NCBI GenBank assembly: GCA_025153445.1
Contig: JANZNS010000003.1
Location: 186,001-250,000, forward strand
Direction: 5' to 3'
Length of the DNA: 64,000 nt
Origin: Marinobacter sp. BGYM27
GTDB lineage: Bacteria > Pseudomonadota > Gammaproteobacteria > Pseudomonadales > Oleiphilaceae
The position numbers were made by a program, and so were the translations under genes. The number at the start of each line of letters is the position of its first letter. Positions within the stretch are counted from its first letter, which is position 1. The notes below the pieces were generated by a model. That model ran no database searches. It was not told the DNA's origin and worked only from the letters and a program-made list of their open reading frames with translations. This document shows positions 16,533-25,350 of this stretch, in pieces.

Positions 16533-16569
16533 GTTGTTAACAACGTTATCCACTGGATTTGTGGACAAC
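16533..16569. repeat. tandem palindromes with DnaA-box-like halves
   Basis: The 12-bp perfect palindrome GTTGTTAACAAC (16533-16544) is followed at once by GTTATCCAC-N7-GTGGACAAC (16545-16569). Each arm of the second is one mismatch from a DnaA box (TTATCCACA). The 331-base gap 16396-16726 holds only this and the likely promoter of the glutathione transferase gene. Confidence 0.45.
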
Positions 16570-16726
16570 CTGTGGTCACAGAAACAGCAACCTGCTGAAC
16601 AAGTAACCGATTTCGGTTCGATGTACGTATGTTTCCCAGCCTTGCTAATCGTAATCAACACCCTACCTTGTACAGAGGCCAATGAAATTGGCAACATGAT
16701 TGTTTCATCACAACCGGAGCCTGACG

Positions 16727-17599
16727 ATGACCGACGACACCTACACGCCACCAAAAGTCTGGAAATGGGATTCTGAAAGCGGCGGCAAGTTCGCAAGCAT
16801 CAACCGCCCGATAGCCGGCCCGACCCACGACAAGGCGCTCTCGGTAGGTAAACATCCGCTGCAGCTCTATTCACTGGCAACCCCCAATGGCGTCAAGGTC
16901 ACGGTCATGCTGGAAGAGCTGCTGGAAAGCGGCATCAGCGATGCAGAATATGACGCATACCTGGTGAACATTTCAGATGGTGAGCAGTTTGGCAGTGGGT
17001 TTGTTGAAGTGAACCCGAACTCCAAAATCCCGGCAATGGTCGATTACAGCCAGAATCCGCCGCAACGTATCTTCGAGTCCGGTTCGATTCTGCTTTATCT
17101 GGCGGAAAAGTTCGGGGCATTTATCCCCAAGGATATCGCCGGGCGAACAGAGTGTCTGTCATGGCTGTTCTGGCAGATGGGTAGCGCCCCCATGCTGGGC
17201 GGTGGCTTCGGTCATTTCTATGCCTACGCACCGGAAAAATACGAGTACCCGATTAACCGCTACGCCATGGAAGTGAAGCGACAGCTTGATGTGCTTGACC
17301 GCCAACTGGCAAACAACCAGTACATCGCCGGGGACGAATACACGATTGCGGACATGGCGATCTGGCCCTGGTACGGCGCACTGGTGCTCAACCGCGTGTA
17401 TGACGCAGCCGAGTTCCTCGAAGCTCACACCTACACTCACGTGGTGCGCTGGGCCAAAGCCATTGATGAGCGGCCAGCCGTTCAACGCGGACGCATGGTA
17501 AACCGGGCCTGGGGCGAGCCTAATGAACAACTTCGCGAACGCCACGATTCCAGTGACTTCGAGCTGAAAACCCAGGACAAGATCGATCCGGAAGGCTGA
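16727..17599 (+). CDS. yghU: YghU-type glutathione S-transferase / disulfide-bond reductase
   Basis: A 290-residue GST of the nu class. The N-terminal extension TPPKVWKWDSESGGKFASINRP is diagnostic of YghU. The thioredoxin-like domain includes LYSLATPNGVKVTVMLEEL and the glutathione-contacting NPNSKIPAMVD and ESGSILLYLAEK. The helical C-terminal domain ends with YTIADMAIWPWYGAL. Known YghU binds two glutathione molecules and reduces disulfides. The ATG at 16727 follows GGAGCCTGACG. It ends just before a strong terminator shared with the convergent ligase gene. Confidence 0.9.
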   Translation: MTDDTYTPPKVWKWDSESGGKFASINRPIAGPTHDKALSVGKHPLQLYSLATPNGVKVTVMLEELLESGISDAEYDAYLVNISDGEQFGSGFVEVNPNSKIPAMVDYSQNPPQRIFESGSILLYLAEKFGAFIPKDIAGRTECLSWLFWQMGSAPMLGGGFGHFYAYAPEKYEYPINRYAMEVKRQLDVLDRQLANNQYIAGDEYTIADMAIWPWYGALVLNRVYDAAEFLEAHTYTHVVRWAKAIDERPAVQRGRMVNRAWGEPNEQLRERHDSSDFELKTQDKIDPEG

Positions 17600-17623
17600 T
17601 CTTCGACTTCGGATCGTCAAACT

Positions 17624-17651
17624 AAAAAGGGCCGCATAAGCGGCCCTTTTT
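17624..17651. terminator. bidirectional terminator after yghU
   Basis: AAAAAGGGCCGC and GCGGCCCTTTTT pair around ATAA between two convergent genes. A-tract and T-tract flank the stem, so it is intrinsic on both strands. Confidence 0.88.
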
Positions 17652-17666
17652 TACAGTGCGTCCAGA

Positions 17667-19349
17667 TTACGCTGAAGCCGCTGTCTGCACCTCTTCCTCC
17701 GCCTGCTTGCGCAGCAGAAACCGCTGAATCTTGCCGCTGGACGTTTTCGGTAGCTCGTCCACAAACTCAATCTCACGCGGATAGGAGTGCGTCGATAAGC
17801 GTGTGCGCACATGCTGCCGCAACTGCTCTGCCAGATCATCCACACCATCGTAATCCGGATGGGTGACAACAAACGCTTTGACGATGGTGCCGCGCTTTTC
17901 GTCCGGTTTACCTACTACGGCGCTCTCAATCACCGACGGGTGTTCCAACAATGAACTTTCCACTTCGGCAGGGCCAATCCGGTAGCCGGCTGAGGCAATG
18001 ATGTCATCATCCCGACCGGTGTACGAATGCGAGCCGTCGCCATTGCTGACCACCATGTCGCCTGTCAGGTAGTACCTGCCGTGGAATGGCATCTTTTCAT
18101 TCCAGGTGTAGCCCTGGAAAAAGTGAAGCGGTGAATTCTCCATATCAACCGCCAGCTCACCGGTTTCACCCGCCGCGACTTCGTTGAACTCGGCATCCAG
18201 CGCCACCAGCCGGTAACCGGGAATCTGGTAACCCATGCTGGCATCGCGATGCGGATGTCCCAGCTCGTGGAAATTGGCGGAGGTCATGCCGGTTTCGGTC
18301 TGGCCGTAGTGATCGCAGACACGGCATTCAAAGGCTCGCTGCACCCAGCTGATCACTTCCGGATTAAGCGGTTCACCGGCACTGCTGGCGACGCGGAGGC
18401 TGATCCCGGGATAGTTGGCAATCAGTTTTTCATTGGCCTTGAGCAAGCGATAGGCCGTGGGTGCCGCTGCCAGGTTGGTGATATTGAATTTACGCAGAAA
18501 TTCCAGCGTATTGTCTGCGGTAAATCCCGCTTCGTTGAAATGCGTTGTGCACCCAAGCAACAGCGGGCCGACGATGGCGTAATACAGTCCATAGGCCCAA
18601 CCGGGATCAGCCACGTTCCAGAAGTTATCCGTCTGGCGCAGCCCCACGGCGTAGCGCATGTACATCCAGAAGGCAGGCAGTGCCTTCGCGGGTACCGCAA
18701 CACCTTTTGCCTTGCCGGTAGTGCCTGAAGTGAACATTTGCAGGAACGGGTCCGCTGCACCGATTTTTACCGGTTCAAATTCGCTCGACTGAGCCGCCAG
18801 CGTGGATTCGAACAGATGATCTGCCTGAGCGCCCAGTGGATCATCAGCCTCGGCCACCAGCATGGTCGCCGGCACGTTCGTTACATCTGCAAGCTTGGCC
18901 CACTGTTCGGTATTGGTCACCACCAGGCGTGTGTTGGCTTTGCCAAACCGGTACTCAATGGCACCGGAGCCAAAAGCCGTGAACAACGGCTGATAAACCG
19001 CACCGGCACGGAGTGTGCCCAGTACACAGATCAGCAATTCCGGGGTACGGGGCAACAGGCACGCTACCCGATCGCCCTTGCCAATGCCCTGCGACGACAG
19101 GAAATTGGCAAACTGGGCTGACCGGCGTTTCAATTCGGCGAAAGTCATCTCACCGGTGCGGCCATTTGCCCGAGCGTAGCGCAAACCCACCCGCTCGGGA
19201 TCGCCCGCATGACGGTCGCAGATCTCTTCGCAGACATTGAGGCCTTCGTTAAAATCACCGGTGAAATTCTGTAAGATCGAATCCACCGAAAAGTTTTTCA
19301 CAAAGTCGTCGTAGCTTGTCTCGTTCGAAGACGAATTGGTTTCGTTCAT
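17667..19349 (-). CDS. acyl-CoA synthetase (AMP-forming, ANL superfamily)
   Basis: A 560-residue ANL-family ligase that activates a carboxylic acid to its acyl-CoA through an acyl-AMP. The P-loop-like motif MFTSGTTGKAKGV lies near residue 208. Also present are DHYGQTETG near 345, YYLTGDMVVSNGDG near 430, and the C-terminal catalytic lysine in LPKTSSGKIQRFLL near 540. The long N-terminal extension and general pattern fit short- or medium-chain or acetate-like ligases. It is divergent from an AraC regulator and lies beside the thiolase operon, so a role in feeding that pathway is plausible inference. Confidence 0.87.
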   Translation of the reverse strand: MNETNSSSNETSYDDFVKNFSVDSILQNFTGDFNEGLNVCEEICDRHAGDPERVGLRYARANGRTGEMTFAELKRRSAQFANFLSSQGIGKGDRVACLLPRTPELLICVLGTLRAGAVYQPLFTAFGSGAIEYRFGKANTRLVVTNTEQWAKLADVTNVPATMLVAEADDPLGAQADHLFESTLAAQSSEFEPVKIGAADPFLQMFTSGTTGKAKGVAVPAKALPAFWMYMRYAVGLRQTDNFWNVADPGWAYGLYYAIVGPLLLGCTTHFNEAGFTADNTLEFLRKFNITNLAAAPTAYRLLKANEKLIANYPGISLRVASSAGEPLNPEVISWVQRAFECRVCDHYGQTETGMTSANFHELGHPHRDASMGYQIPGYRLVALDAEFNEVAAGETGELAVDMENSPLHFFQGYTWNEKMPFHGRYYLTGDMVVSNGDGSHSYTGRDDDIIASAGYRIGPAEVESSLLEHPSVIESAVVGKPDEKRGTIVKAFVVTHPDYDGVDDLAEQLRQHVRTRLSTHSYPREIEFVDELPKTSSGKIQRFLLRKQAEEEVQTAASA

Positions 19350-19505
19350 AGATCAGCCTGTTGAATTTGTTTTAATGACGTATTGGCGAAGCTCTCTCGC
19401 CGTCACCTTTGAAACGGCGTTTGAATCAGGTTAAGCAAACGGCTTATAGAACAGAATGACCGTAATCGGCAGATAACTTGACAAGTTTTGCAACCGGCAG
19501 CGCAC

Positions 19506-20510
19506 ATGAAAAACCTGACGTTCTCCTCCCACTACGCCCGCTCCATTCTCCATGGCCTGGAGAAAAACGGCTGCGCTGCCGACGACCTGCTGATTCGCCG
19601 GGGTATTGATCCCGACGTGATACGTCAGCCCAAGGCGCGGGTGCCGACAGACCAGTTCATTCGACTGTTCCGGCTGGCCTGGAAGGAGTTGGACGACGAG
19701 TTTATGGGGCGCACCACCCTGCCGTGCCGGGTCGGCCACTTTCATCTGATGGGGTCGCTGGTGATTCATTGCGACAACCTGGAGCAGGTGATTCGCCAGA
19801 GCATCCGCTGCTACACGCTGTTTTCGGACGATATCCGGATTGAACTGGACACCACCGGCGATGAGGCGGAACTCAGCCTGACCCATCGACGCCCGGAACT
19901 GGATCCGGACAATTTTCTGGTGGAATGGCTACTGCTCGTCTGGCATCGGCTCGTGGGCTGGCTGATTGGCCGGAAAATCGTGCTGAGTCACGCCACCTTT
20001 ACCCATTCCCTCCCGCAGCATTTTGACGAATACCGGTTCGTCTTTCCCTGCCAGTGCCATTTTGACGAGCAGCGCAACAGCCTTTTTTTCAGCAAGAACT
20101 ACCTGACCATGCCGGTCACCCGAAGCGAAGCGGAACTGGATGAGTTTATCGAAAGCTCACCCCGCGACCTGTTGATCTGGACCGACGAGGACAACAGCAC
20201 CACCACTCAGGTAAGGCAGCTGCTGGAAAATTCGGAAGAGAGCAAGTTGCCCAATCTGGACTGGATATCCGAGCAGCTTCACATGACCTCCTACACCCTG
20301 TGCCGGAAGCTGAAAGCGGAAGGTAGCTCGTACCAGAAGATCAAAGACAATCTGCGGCGGGATCAGGCTGTGATTATGCTGACCCGGCAGAATCTGACAG
20401 TGGCGGAAATTTCAACACACCTCGGTTTTGCCGAGCCCGGCGCCTTCTCCCGTGCGTTTAAACACTGGACCGGGCTGAGCCCGCTGGCGTATCGCCAGCA
20501 GGATCACTGA
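19506..20510 (+). CDS. AraC-family regulator with arabinose-binding-like N-terminal domain
   Basis: A 334-residue regulator. The N-terminal domain (about 1-200) fits the Arabinose_bd family found in OruR/ArgR-like proteins: SHYARSILHGLEKNGC, then PVTR near 200. The last 100 residues form the two-helix-turn-helix AraC domain (LDWISEQLHMTSYTLCRKLKAEG, then VAEISTHLGFAEPGAFSRAFKHWTG). It is divergent from the acyl-CoA ligase and nearly abuts the stop of the convergent thiolase. It likely controls one or both acyl-CoA gene sets in response to a fatty acid, which is inference. Confidence 0.87.
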   Translation: MKNLTFSSHYARSILHGLEKNGCAADDLLIRRGIDPDVIRQPKARVPTDQFIRLFRLAWKELDDEFMGRTTLPCRVGHFHLMGSLVIHCDNLEQVIRQSIRCYTLFSDDIRIELDTTGDEAELSLTHRRPELDPDNFLVEWLLLVWHRLVGWLIGRKIVLSHATFTHSLPQHFDEYRFVFPCQCHFDEQRNSLFFSKNYLTMPVTRSEAELDEFIESSPRDLLIWTDEDNSTTTQVRQLLENSEESKLPNLDWISEQLHMTSYTLCRKLKAEGSSYQKIKDNLRRDQAVIMLTRQNLTVAEISTHLGFAEPGAFSRAFKHWTGLSPLAYRQQDH

Positions 20511-20513
20511 GTG

Positions 20514-21695
20514 TTACAGAAGCTCAACGGCAACCGCAGTGCCTTCACCGCCACCAATACACAGTGACGCCACACCTCGCTTGAGGCCCCGTTCCTGCAG
20601 TGCGTTGATCAGCGTGACCAGAATACGTGAACCGGATGAGCCAATCGGATGCCCCAGTGCACAGGCGCCGCCGTAGACATTGACCTTCTCTTCATCCAGT
20701 CCCAGTTGCTGAATCGCCAATAGAGAGACCACGGCAAAGGCTTCGTTGATCTCGAACAGGTCCACATCATCTTTCGACCAACCTGCCTTGTTGAGCACTT
20801 TCTCGATCGCGCCAATCGGCGCCAGGGTGAACTCCGCAGGCAGACGGGCATGGGTTGCGTGAGCCACGATGCGTGCCAGAGGCTTCAACCCGCGCTCTCC
20901 GGCTTCCGCTTCCGTTGTCAGCACCAGCGCCGAGGCACCGTCGCTGATGGAACTGGCGTTGGCCGCCGTCACCGTGCCGTCTTTGCTGAAGGCCGGCTTG
21001 AGAGTCGGAATTTTATCAGGGCGGGCATTGCCCGGTTGTTCGTCTGTATCGACGACCGTATCGCCACCGCGCCCGGGAACAGTGACCGGAACAATCTCTT
21101 TGGCGAACCAGCCGTTTTTGATCGCTTCAAGTGAGCGATTGAGCGATTGGATGGCAAAAGCATCCATGGTTTCCCGATCAATCTTGTACTCATCAGCACT
21201 GCGCTGGGCAAACACGCCCATCAGGCCGCCTTCATAGGCATCTTCCAGGCCATCGAGGAACATTGAGTCCATCACCTGCCCGTGCCCCATGCGCATACCG
21301 CCGCGCGCCTTGGGCAGCAGGTACGGAGCCTGGCTCATGTTCTCCATGCCGCCGGCGATCATGATCTTGTTAGTGCCTGCCTTGATCTGGTCGTGGGCCA
21401 TGATCACCGCCTGCATGCCGGAGCCGCACATCTTGTTCACGGTGGTGCAGCCAGATGCGTCCGGAATACCTGCGGCTCTCGACGCCTGACGTGCAGGCGC
21501 CTGCCCCAGACCGGCGGGCAATACGCAGCCCATGACCACTTCATTGATATCAGCCGGCTTCAACCCTGAACGCTCGATCGCGGCCTTGATGGAAACCGCG
21601 CCCAGCTCAGGGGAACGCACTGAACTCAATGACCCGAGCATACCGCCCATGGGTGTACGGGCCGCGCCCGCGATAACAACAGCATTGTCAGACAT
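20514..21695 (-). CDS. acetyl-CoA C-acyltransferase (thiolase)
   Basis: A 393-residue type II thiolase. The nucleophilic cysteine lies in NKMCGSGMQAVIMA near residue 89. The catalytic histidine is in NEAFAVVSLLAIQQLG near 345, and the second cysteine in GVASLCIGGGEGTAV near 378. GGACALGHPIGSSGSR completes the signature. Thiolases cleave 3-ketoacyl-CoA or condense acetyl-CoA. It is the last gene of an operon with an SDR dehydrogenase and an acyl-CoA dehydrogenase, so degradation of an acyl-CoA is the likely direction. Confidence 0.92.
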   Translation of the reverse strand: MSDNAVVIAGAARTPMGGMLGSLSSVRSPELGAVSIKAAIERSGLKPADINEVVMGCVLPAGLGQAPARQASRAAGIPDASGCTTVNKMCGSGMQAVIMAHDQIKAGTNKIMIAGGMENMSQAPYLLPKARGGMRMGHGQVMDSMFLDGLEDAYEGGLMGVFAQRSADEYKIDRETMDAFAIQSLNRSLEAIKNGWFAKEIVPVTVPGRGGDTVVDTDEQPGNARPDKIPTLKPAFSKDGTVTAANASSISDGASALVLTTEAEAGERGLKPLARIVAHATHARLPAEFTLAPIGAIEKVLNKAGWSKDDVDLFEINEAFAVVSLLAIQQLGLDEEKVNVYGGACALGHPIGSSGSRILVTLINALQERGLKRGVASLCIGGGEGTAVAVELL

Positions 21696-21760
21696 AATCT
21701 GTTCTCCCCGGATAGTCGCGCGACAAACGCGCTATCCCCTGTTCAGTAAAAACAATCGCG

Positions 21761-22906
21761 TTACCGGCCCAGCAATGAGCGAGCGATCACCTCTTTCATG
21801 ACTTCTGATGTGCCGCCGTATATCCGCTGCACCCGGGCATCGGTGAACGCGCGGGAAATCGGATATTCCGTGGTGTAGCCGTAGCCACCGAACAGTTGGA
21901 GGCAACCGTCGGCCACTCTGCACTGCATTTCAGTGGCGCTGTATTTGGCCATTGAGGCGGTGGCTGCATCTAGCTCGCCACGCTCGTATTCAGCGATGCA
22001 CTGATCCACGAAGGCCTTGTTGATGCGGTAGTCGGTTTCCATCTCGGCGATGCGGAAGCGGGTGTTCTGGAGCTGCTTCAGTTTCTGGCCGAACAACTCG
22101 CGCTCATCCACATAACTGAACGTCAGATCCAGCGCCCCGCGCGCGGCTGCGACGCCAATGGCACCTATCACCAATCGCTCCCGCGGCAATTCCTGCATCA
22201 GGTAGGCAAAGCCTTTACCTTCTTCTCCCAACAATGCAGATTTGGGAATGCGCATGTCGGAGAAAAACAGTTCGGATGTGTCGCCACAGTGCTGGCCTAT
22301 CTTGTCGAGGTTACGGCCGACGCTGAAGCCTTCCAGCGAAGTATCCACCAGAAACAGGCTGATACCACGGGCACCGGCACTGGGATCGGTCTTGGCCGCG
22401 ACAATCACCATATCGGCATGCTGGCCGTTGGTAATAAAAGTCTTGGAACCATTGAGGATATAGTCATCGCCGTCGGCCACTGCACTGGTGCGCATGGCCT
22501 GCAGGTCACTGCCGGCGCCGGGTTCGGTCATGGCGATGGCACCTACTGCTTCGCCGGACACCATCTTCGGCAGCCACTGCTGCTTCTGCTCGTCATTACC
22601 CAAGTGGCTCAGATAGGGCGCAACGATATCCGAGTGAACCATTACATTGGTGGCCAGTGCACCAAAGCCCATCCGCGCCAGCTCGGCGCCAACAACGACC
22701 GAATAGTTGAACGGCGCATCGCAGCCGCCGTTCTCTTCGGCAACGTCAACACACAACATGCCCGCATCACCCAGGGTGTTCCACAATTTGCGGGGCACAA
22801 TGCCGTCCTCGTCCCATTGCTCGTAATGGGGGCGCACTTCAGCTTCCAGGGCCTTGACGACCATGTCGCGGAATAGTGCCAGCTCTTCAGAATCACGGTT
22901 ACTCAT
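21761..22906 (-). CDS. acyl-CoA dehydrogenase
   Basis: A 381-residue flavoprotein that introduces the 2,3 double bond in acyl-CoA. FAD-binding AIAMTEPGAGSDLQAMRTSA lies at about 122-141. ITNGQHADMVIVAAKT follows. The C-terminal QLFGGYGYTTEYPISRAFTDARVQRIYGGTSEVMKEVIARSL completes the fold. The catalytic glutamate expected in YGGTSE is present. I start at ATG 22906 behind GGGAGAC. It sits between the SDR gene upstream and the thiolase downstream with short gaps. Confidence 0.9.
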   Translation of the reverse strand: MSNRDSEELALFRDMVVKALEAEVRPHYEQWDEDGIVPRKLWNTLGDAGMLCVDVAEENGGCDAPFNYSVVVGAELARMGFGALATNVMVHSDIVAPYLSHLGNDEQKQQWLPKMVSGEAVGAIAMTEPGAGSDLQAMRTSAVADGDDYILNGSKTFITNGQHADMVIVAAKTDPSAGARGISLFLVDTSLEGFSVGRNLDKIGQHCGDTSELFFSDMRIPKSALLGEEGKGFAYLMQELPRERLVIGAIGVAAARGALDLTFSYVDERELFGQKLKQLQNTRFRIAEMETDYRINKAFVDQCIAEYERGELDAATASMAKYSATEMQCRVADGCLQLFGGYGYTTEYPISRAFTDARVQRIYGGTSEVMKEVIARSLLGR

Positions 22907-22929
22907 AGTCTGTCTCCCGGTGACCGGCC

Positions 22930-23691
22930 TTATTTCGGTGCCATGCGTAATGCGCAATCCAGACGGATCACTTCGCCATTCAGAATCGGGTTCTTCACCA
23001 TCTGCTCAACCAACATGCCGAACTCCGCCGGCTTGCCCAGCCGCTGCGGGAATGGCAATGTCGCCGCCAGACTGTCCTGAACGTTCTGGGGCATGCCTTC
23101 CATCATCGGCGTCATAAACAGACCCGGCGCAATAGTGTTGACGCGGATGCCCTGACGGGCCAGTTCACGAGCGGCCTGCAGCGTCATCGCCACAACCCCG
23201 CCTTTGGAGGCACTGTACGCCACCTGGCCGATCTGGCCTTCGTAAGCCGCAACGGATGCAGTAGAAACAATAATCCCACGCTCGCCATCAGCATTGGGCT
23301 CGCGCTCAGCCATGTCTGCCGCAGCCAAACGCATGATGTTGAAGGTGCCGATCAGGTTGACCTGAATCACCTTGCTGAAACTATCCAGCGGCATAGGACC
23401 TTCCTTGCCAAGAATCTTGGCGGCAGGCGCAATACCCGCACAGTTCACCGCGATTCCGCAGGGGCCGTGGGCTTCCCGCGCGGCAGCAAGCGCCGCTTCT
23501 GCGCTTTCGGCAGAGGACACATCGCAGCGCACGAAGATGCCGCCAATGTCAGCAGCAACCTGTTGGCCGCGCTCTTCGTTCAAATCGAGAATCGCAACCT
23601 TGCAACCTTCAGCCGCCAGCGCCCGGGCCGCGCCCTCACCCAGACCAGAGGCACCGCCGGTAACAATTGCGGGGACATTTTTGAATTCCAT
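22930..23691 (-). CDS. short-chain dehydrogenase, 3-hydroxyacyl-CoA dehydrogenase type
   Basis: A 253-residue SDR of the HSD17B10-like class, which oxidises 3-hydroxyacyl-CoA with NAD+. The cofactor loop [13 protein letters not shown] is at 11-23 and the NCAG motif near 85. The catalytic S-Y-K set is [10 protein letters not shown] and YSASKGG near 145-165. It is the first gene of the three-gene acyl-CoA operon, with a CAGGAG ribosome site. The operon lacks an enoyl-CoA hydratase in this window, so that step must be supplied elsewhere. Confidence 0.87.
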   Translation of the reverse strand: MEFKNVPAIVTGGASGLGEGAARALAAEGCKVAILDLNEERGQQVAADIGGIFVRCDVSSAESAEAALAAAREAHGPCGIAVNCAGIAPAAKILGKEGPMPLDSFSKVIQVNLIGTFNIMRLAAADMAEREPNADGERGIIVSTASVAAYEGQIGQVAYSASKGGVVAMTLQAARELARQGIRVNTIAPGLFMTPMMEGMPQNVQDSLAATLPFPQRLGKPAEFGMLVEQMVKNPILNGEVIRLDCALRMAPK

Positions 23692-23835
23692 TGTTCACTC
23701 CTGTTATGGGCATATATCGACGTGCGTGCCGCAATGGCAGCACGCGAAAAAGACATAACCAGAGTGTGTCGCAGTCACGGCGGGGTAGCCATGACATATT
23801 CAGGCAGGATATTTGTTAAAAAATGCGGCGATTGA

Positions 23836-25032
23836 TCAATTCGTCACAACGGCCGGTTGCCGAAGCGAGCGCAACATGAGGATCACACTCACCGCTGAGC
23901 ATGCCGCCATTGCCAGCACGACCGCCAGCAAGGTATGCGGCAGGAATGCGGACAGCGCGCTGAGCGTGCCGGCGATACCGAACTGGGCAGCTCCCAGCAG
24001 AGCGGCTGCGGTGCCACCATTGGTAGGGAAATACTCCATAAAGCAGGCCTGAATATTGGGAGTGATAGCCCCCATCGCGCCGATGGCCATCATCATCGCA
24101 GCCAGGAAACCATACATCCCCCAATCCATTACCGTCGCCAGAATCAACAACAGCACACCCACGCCCTGGAGAGCCGTTGCCAGGCGCAACACCTGCAAAG
24201 ACGTCAGCCGCGACAGCAGCGCCCGGTTGGTGAGATTCAGGCAGAACATGGCGACGATATTGGCGCCGAACAACAGGGCAAAGGCGTCTTCCGTTTGCTC
24301 AAAGTGGATCTGGTAGATAAAAGAGGCATAGGTGATAAACAGCATCATCATCGAGAAGGACCCCGCCTGCCACGCGATAAACGGCAAGGCCGGTTTGGTC
24401 CGCAGCACATTCAGATACCGCTGAAGCAAAGGGATGGGAGGCTGGGGTGCACCGCTTGATGCAGGCTTTTCGCGAAACACAGTCCGCATCAGCAGCGGCA
24501 CGAGTGCAACAGCGTATACCGCCAGAAAGATGAAAATGATGCCCCAATGCCCCAGCTTGAGCAGCGCACTGCCAATACTGGGCGCAATACCGGGCGCTAC
24601 CACCATAATCAGCCCGATCAACGAAAACAGCTTGGCTGCTTGCTGGCCGTGCACCCTGTCACGCACCAACGCCGGTACCGATACCAGCACCCAACCCGCG
24701 CCGATAGCCTGCAGTGCGCGCCCTCCGAGCAACACACTGAGGGTTTGAGTCTGGGACAGGATCAGACTCGCCACAACAAACACTCCCAGCCCGGCGAACA
24801 GGATGGGTTTACGGCCAAAACGGTCTGACAAGGCCCCACCGATCAACTGACCAAAAGCCAGAGCAAAGATGTACACCGACACACTCAGGGAGACCGACTG
24901 CATGTCGACACCCAAGGTCTGGGCGATTGCCGGAAACGCCGGCAGGTAGGTATCAACAGAGAAAGGCCCGAGCATAATGGTCGCGGCCAGCGCAAACACG
25001 AGACTCAGGGGAACTTGCGCACGATCACTCAT
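23836..25032 (-). CDS. Bcr/CflA-family MFS drug efflux transporter
   Basis: A 398-residue major facilitator protein with twelve membrane segments. The first helix carries MLGPFSVDTYLPAFPAIAQTL, the family signature of Bcr/CflA. Loop 2-3 has the MFS motif GALSDRFGRKPILF near 66-79. VSVPALVRDRVHG is the family's conserved loop 4-5. Such pumps export bicyclomycin-like or other small molecules by proton antiport. Divergent from an acyltransferase gene; no local regulator evident. Confidence 0.88.
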   Translation of the reverse strand: MSDRAQVPLSLVFALAATIMLGPFSVDTYLPAFPAIAQTLGVDMQSVSLSVSVYIFALAFGQLIGGALSDRFGRKPILFAGLGVFVVASLILSQTQTLSVLLGGRALQAIGAGWVLVSVPALVRDRVHGQQAAKLFSLIGLIMVVAPGIAPSIGSALLKLGHWGIIFIFLAVYAVALVPLLMRTVFREKPASSGAPQPPIPLLQRYLNVLRTKPALPFIAWQAGSFSMMMLFITYASFIYQIHFEQTEDAFALLFGANIVAMFCLNLTNRALLSRLTSLQVLRLATALQGVGVLLLILATVMDWGMYGFLAAMMMAIGAMGAITPNIQACFMEYFPTNGGTAAALLGAAQFGIAGTLSALSAFLPHTLLAVVLAMAACSAVSVILMLRSLRQPAVVTN

Positions 25033-25246
25033 CAGTATCAGCTTCCTGAGACAAAAATTAGCCAGCTAATATATCGGTGACCACCCATCGCTTCAATCGC
25101 GGATAGCACAGACTTGCCCGAGGCGATGATCTTTGTACAAAGTAAAATTCAGGCAGCAATATCCCCTGATTTGGCCGCCAATCACCGCAATTATTGCAAA
25201 ATGGAAATCCAACAACCCGTCCAAAGGTTAGTCGACTCCGCCGCTC

Positions 25247-25301
25247 CCCGTTAACATCGTCTGGTTAATACACTGAACGATGCAGCTAACTATCTGAAAA
25301 C
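25247..25301. other. inverted repeat in a gene-poor stretch
   Basis: The 318-base divergent gap between the efflux pump and the acyltransferase contains GTTAACATCGT and ACGATGCAGCTAAC, an imperfect inverted repeat around a TTAATA-containing loop. I see nothing else coding in the gap. The promoters of both flanking genes must lie here. Confidence 0.3.
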
Positions 25302-25350
25302 AAGGTAGTTGCGCACTGAATCACACCCCATTCACAAGAAGGTAAGTGTT

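Noticed and set aside
16533-16569. Replication origin
   Set aside because: There are only two imperfect DnaA-like boxes, no AT-rich unwinding region and no dnaA/dnaN or gidA neighbours.
22289-22876. 195-codon plus-strand frame opposite the acyl-CoA dehydrogenase
   Set aside because: It is antisense to a gene with intact FAD and substrate motifs.
25247-25301. attC site before the acyltransferase
   Set aside because: GTTAAC- and GCTAAC-like ends are present, but the arms are too short and the L boxes are missing.
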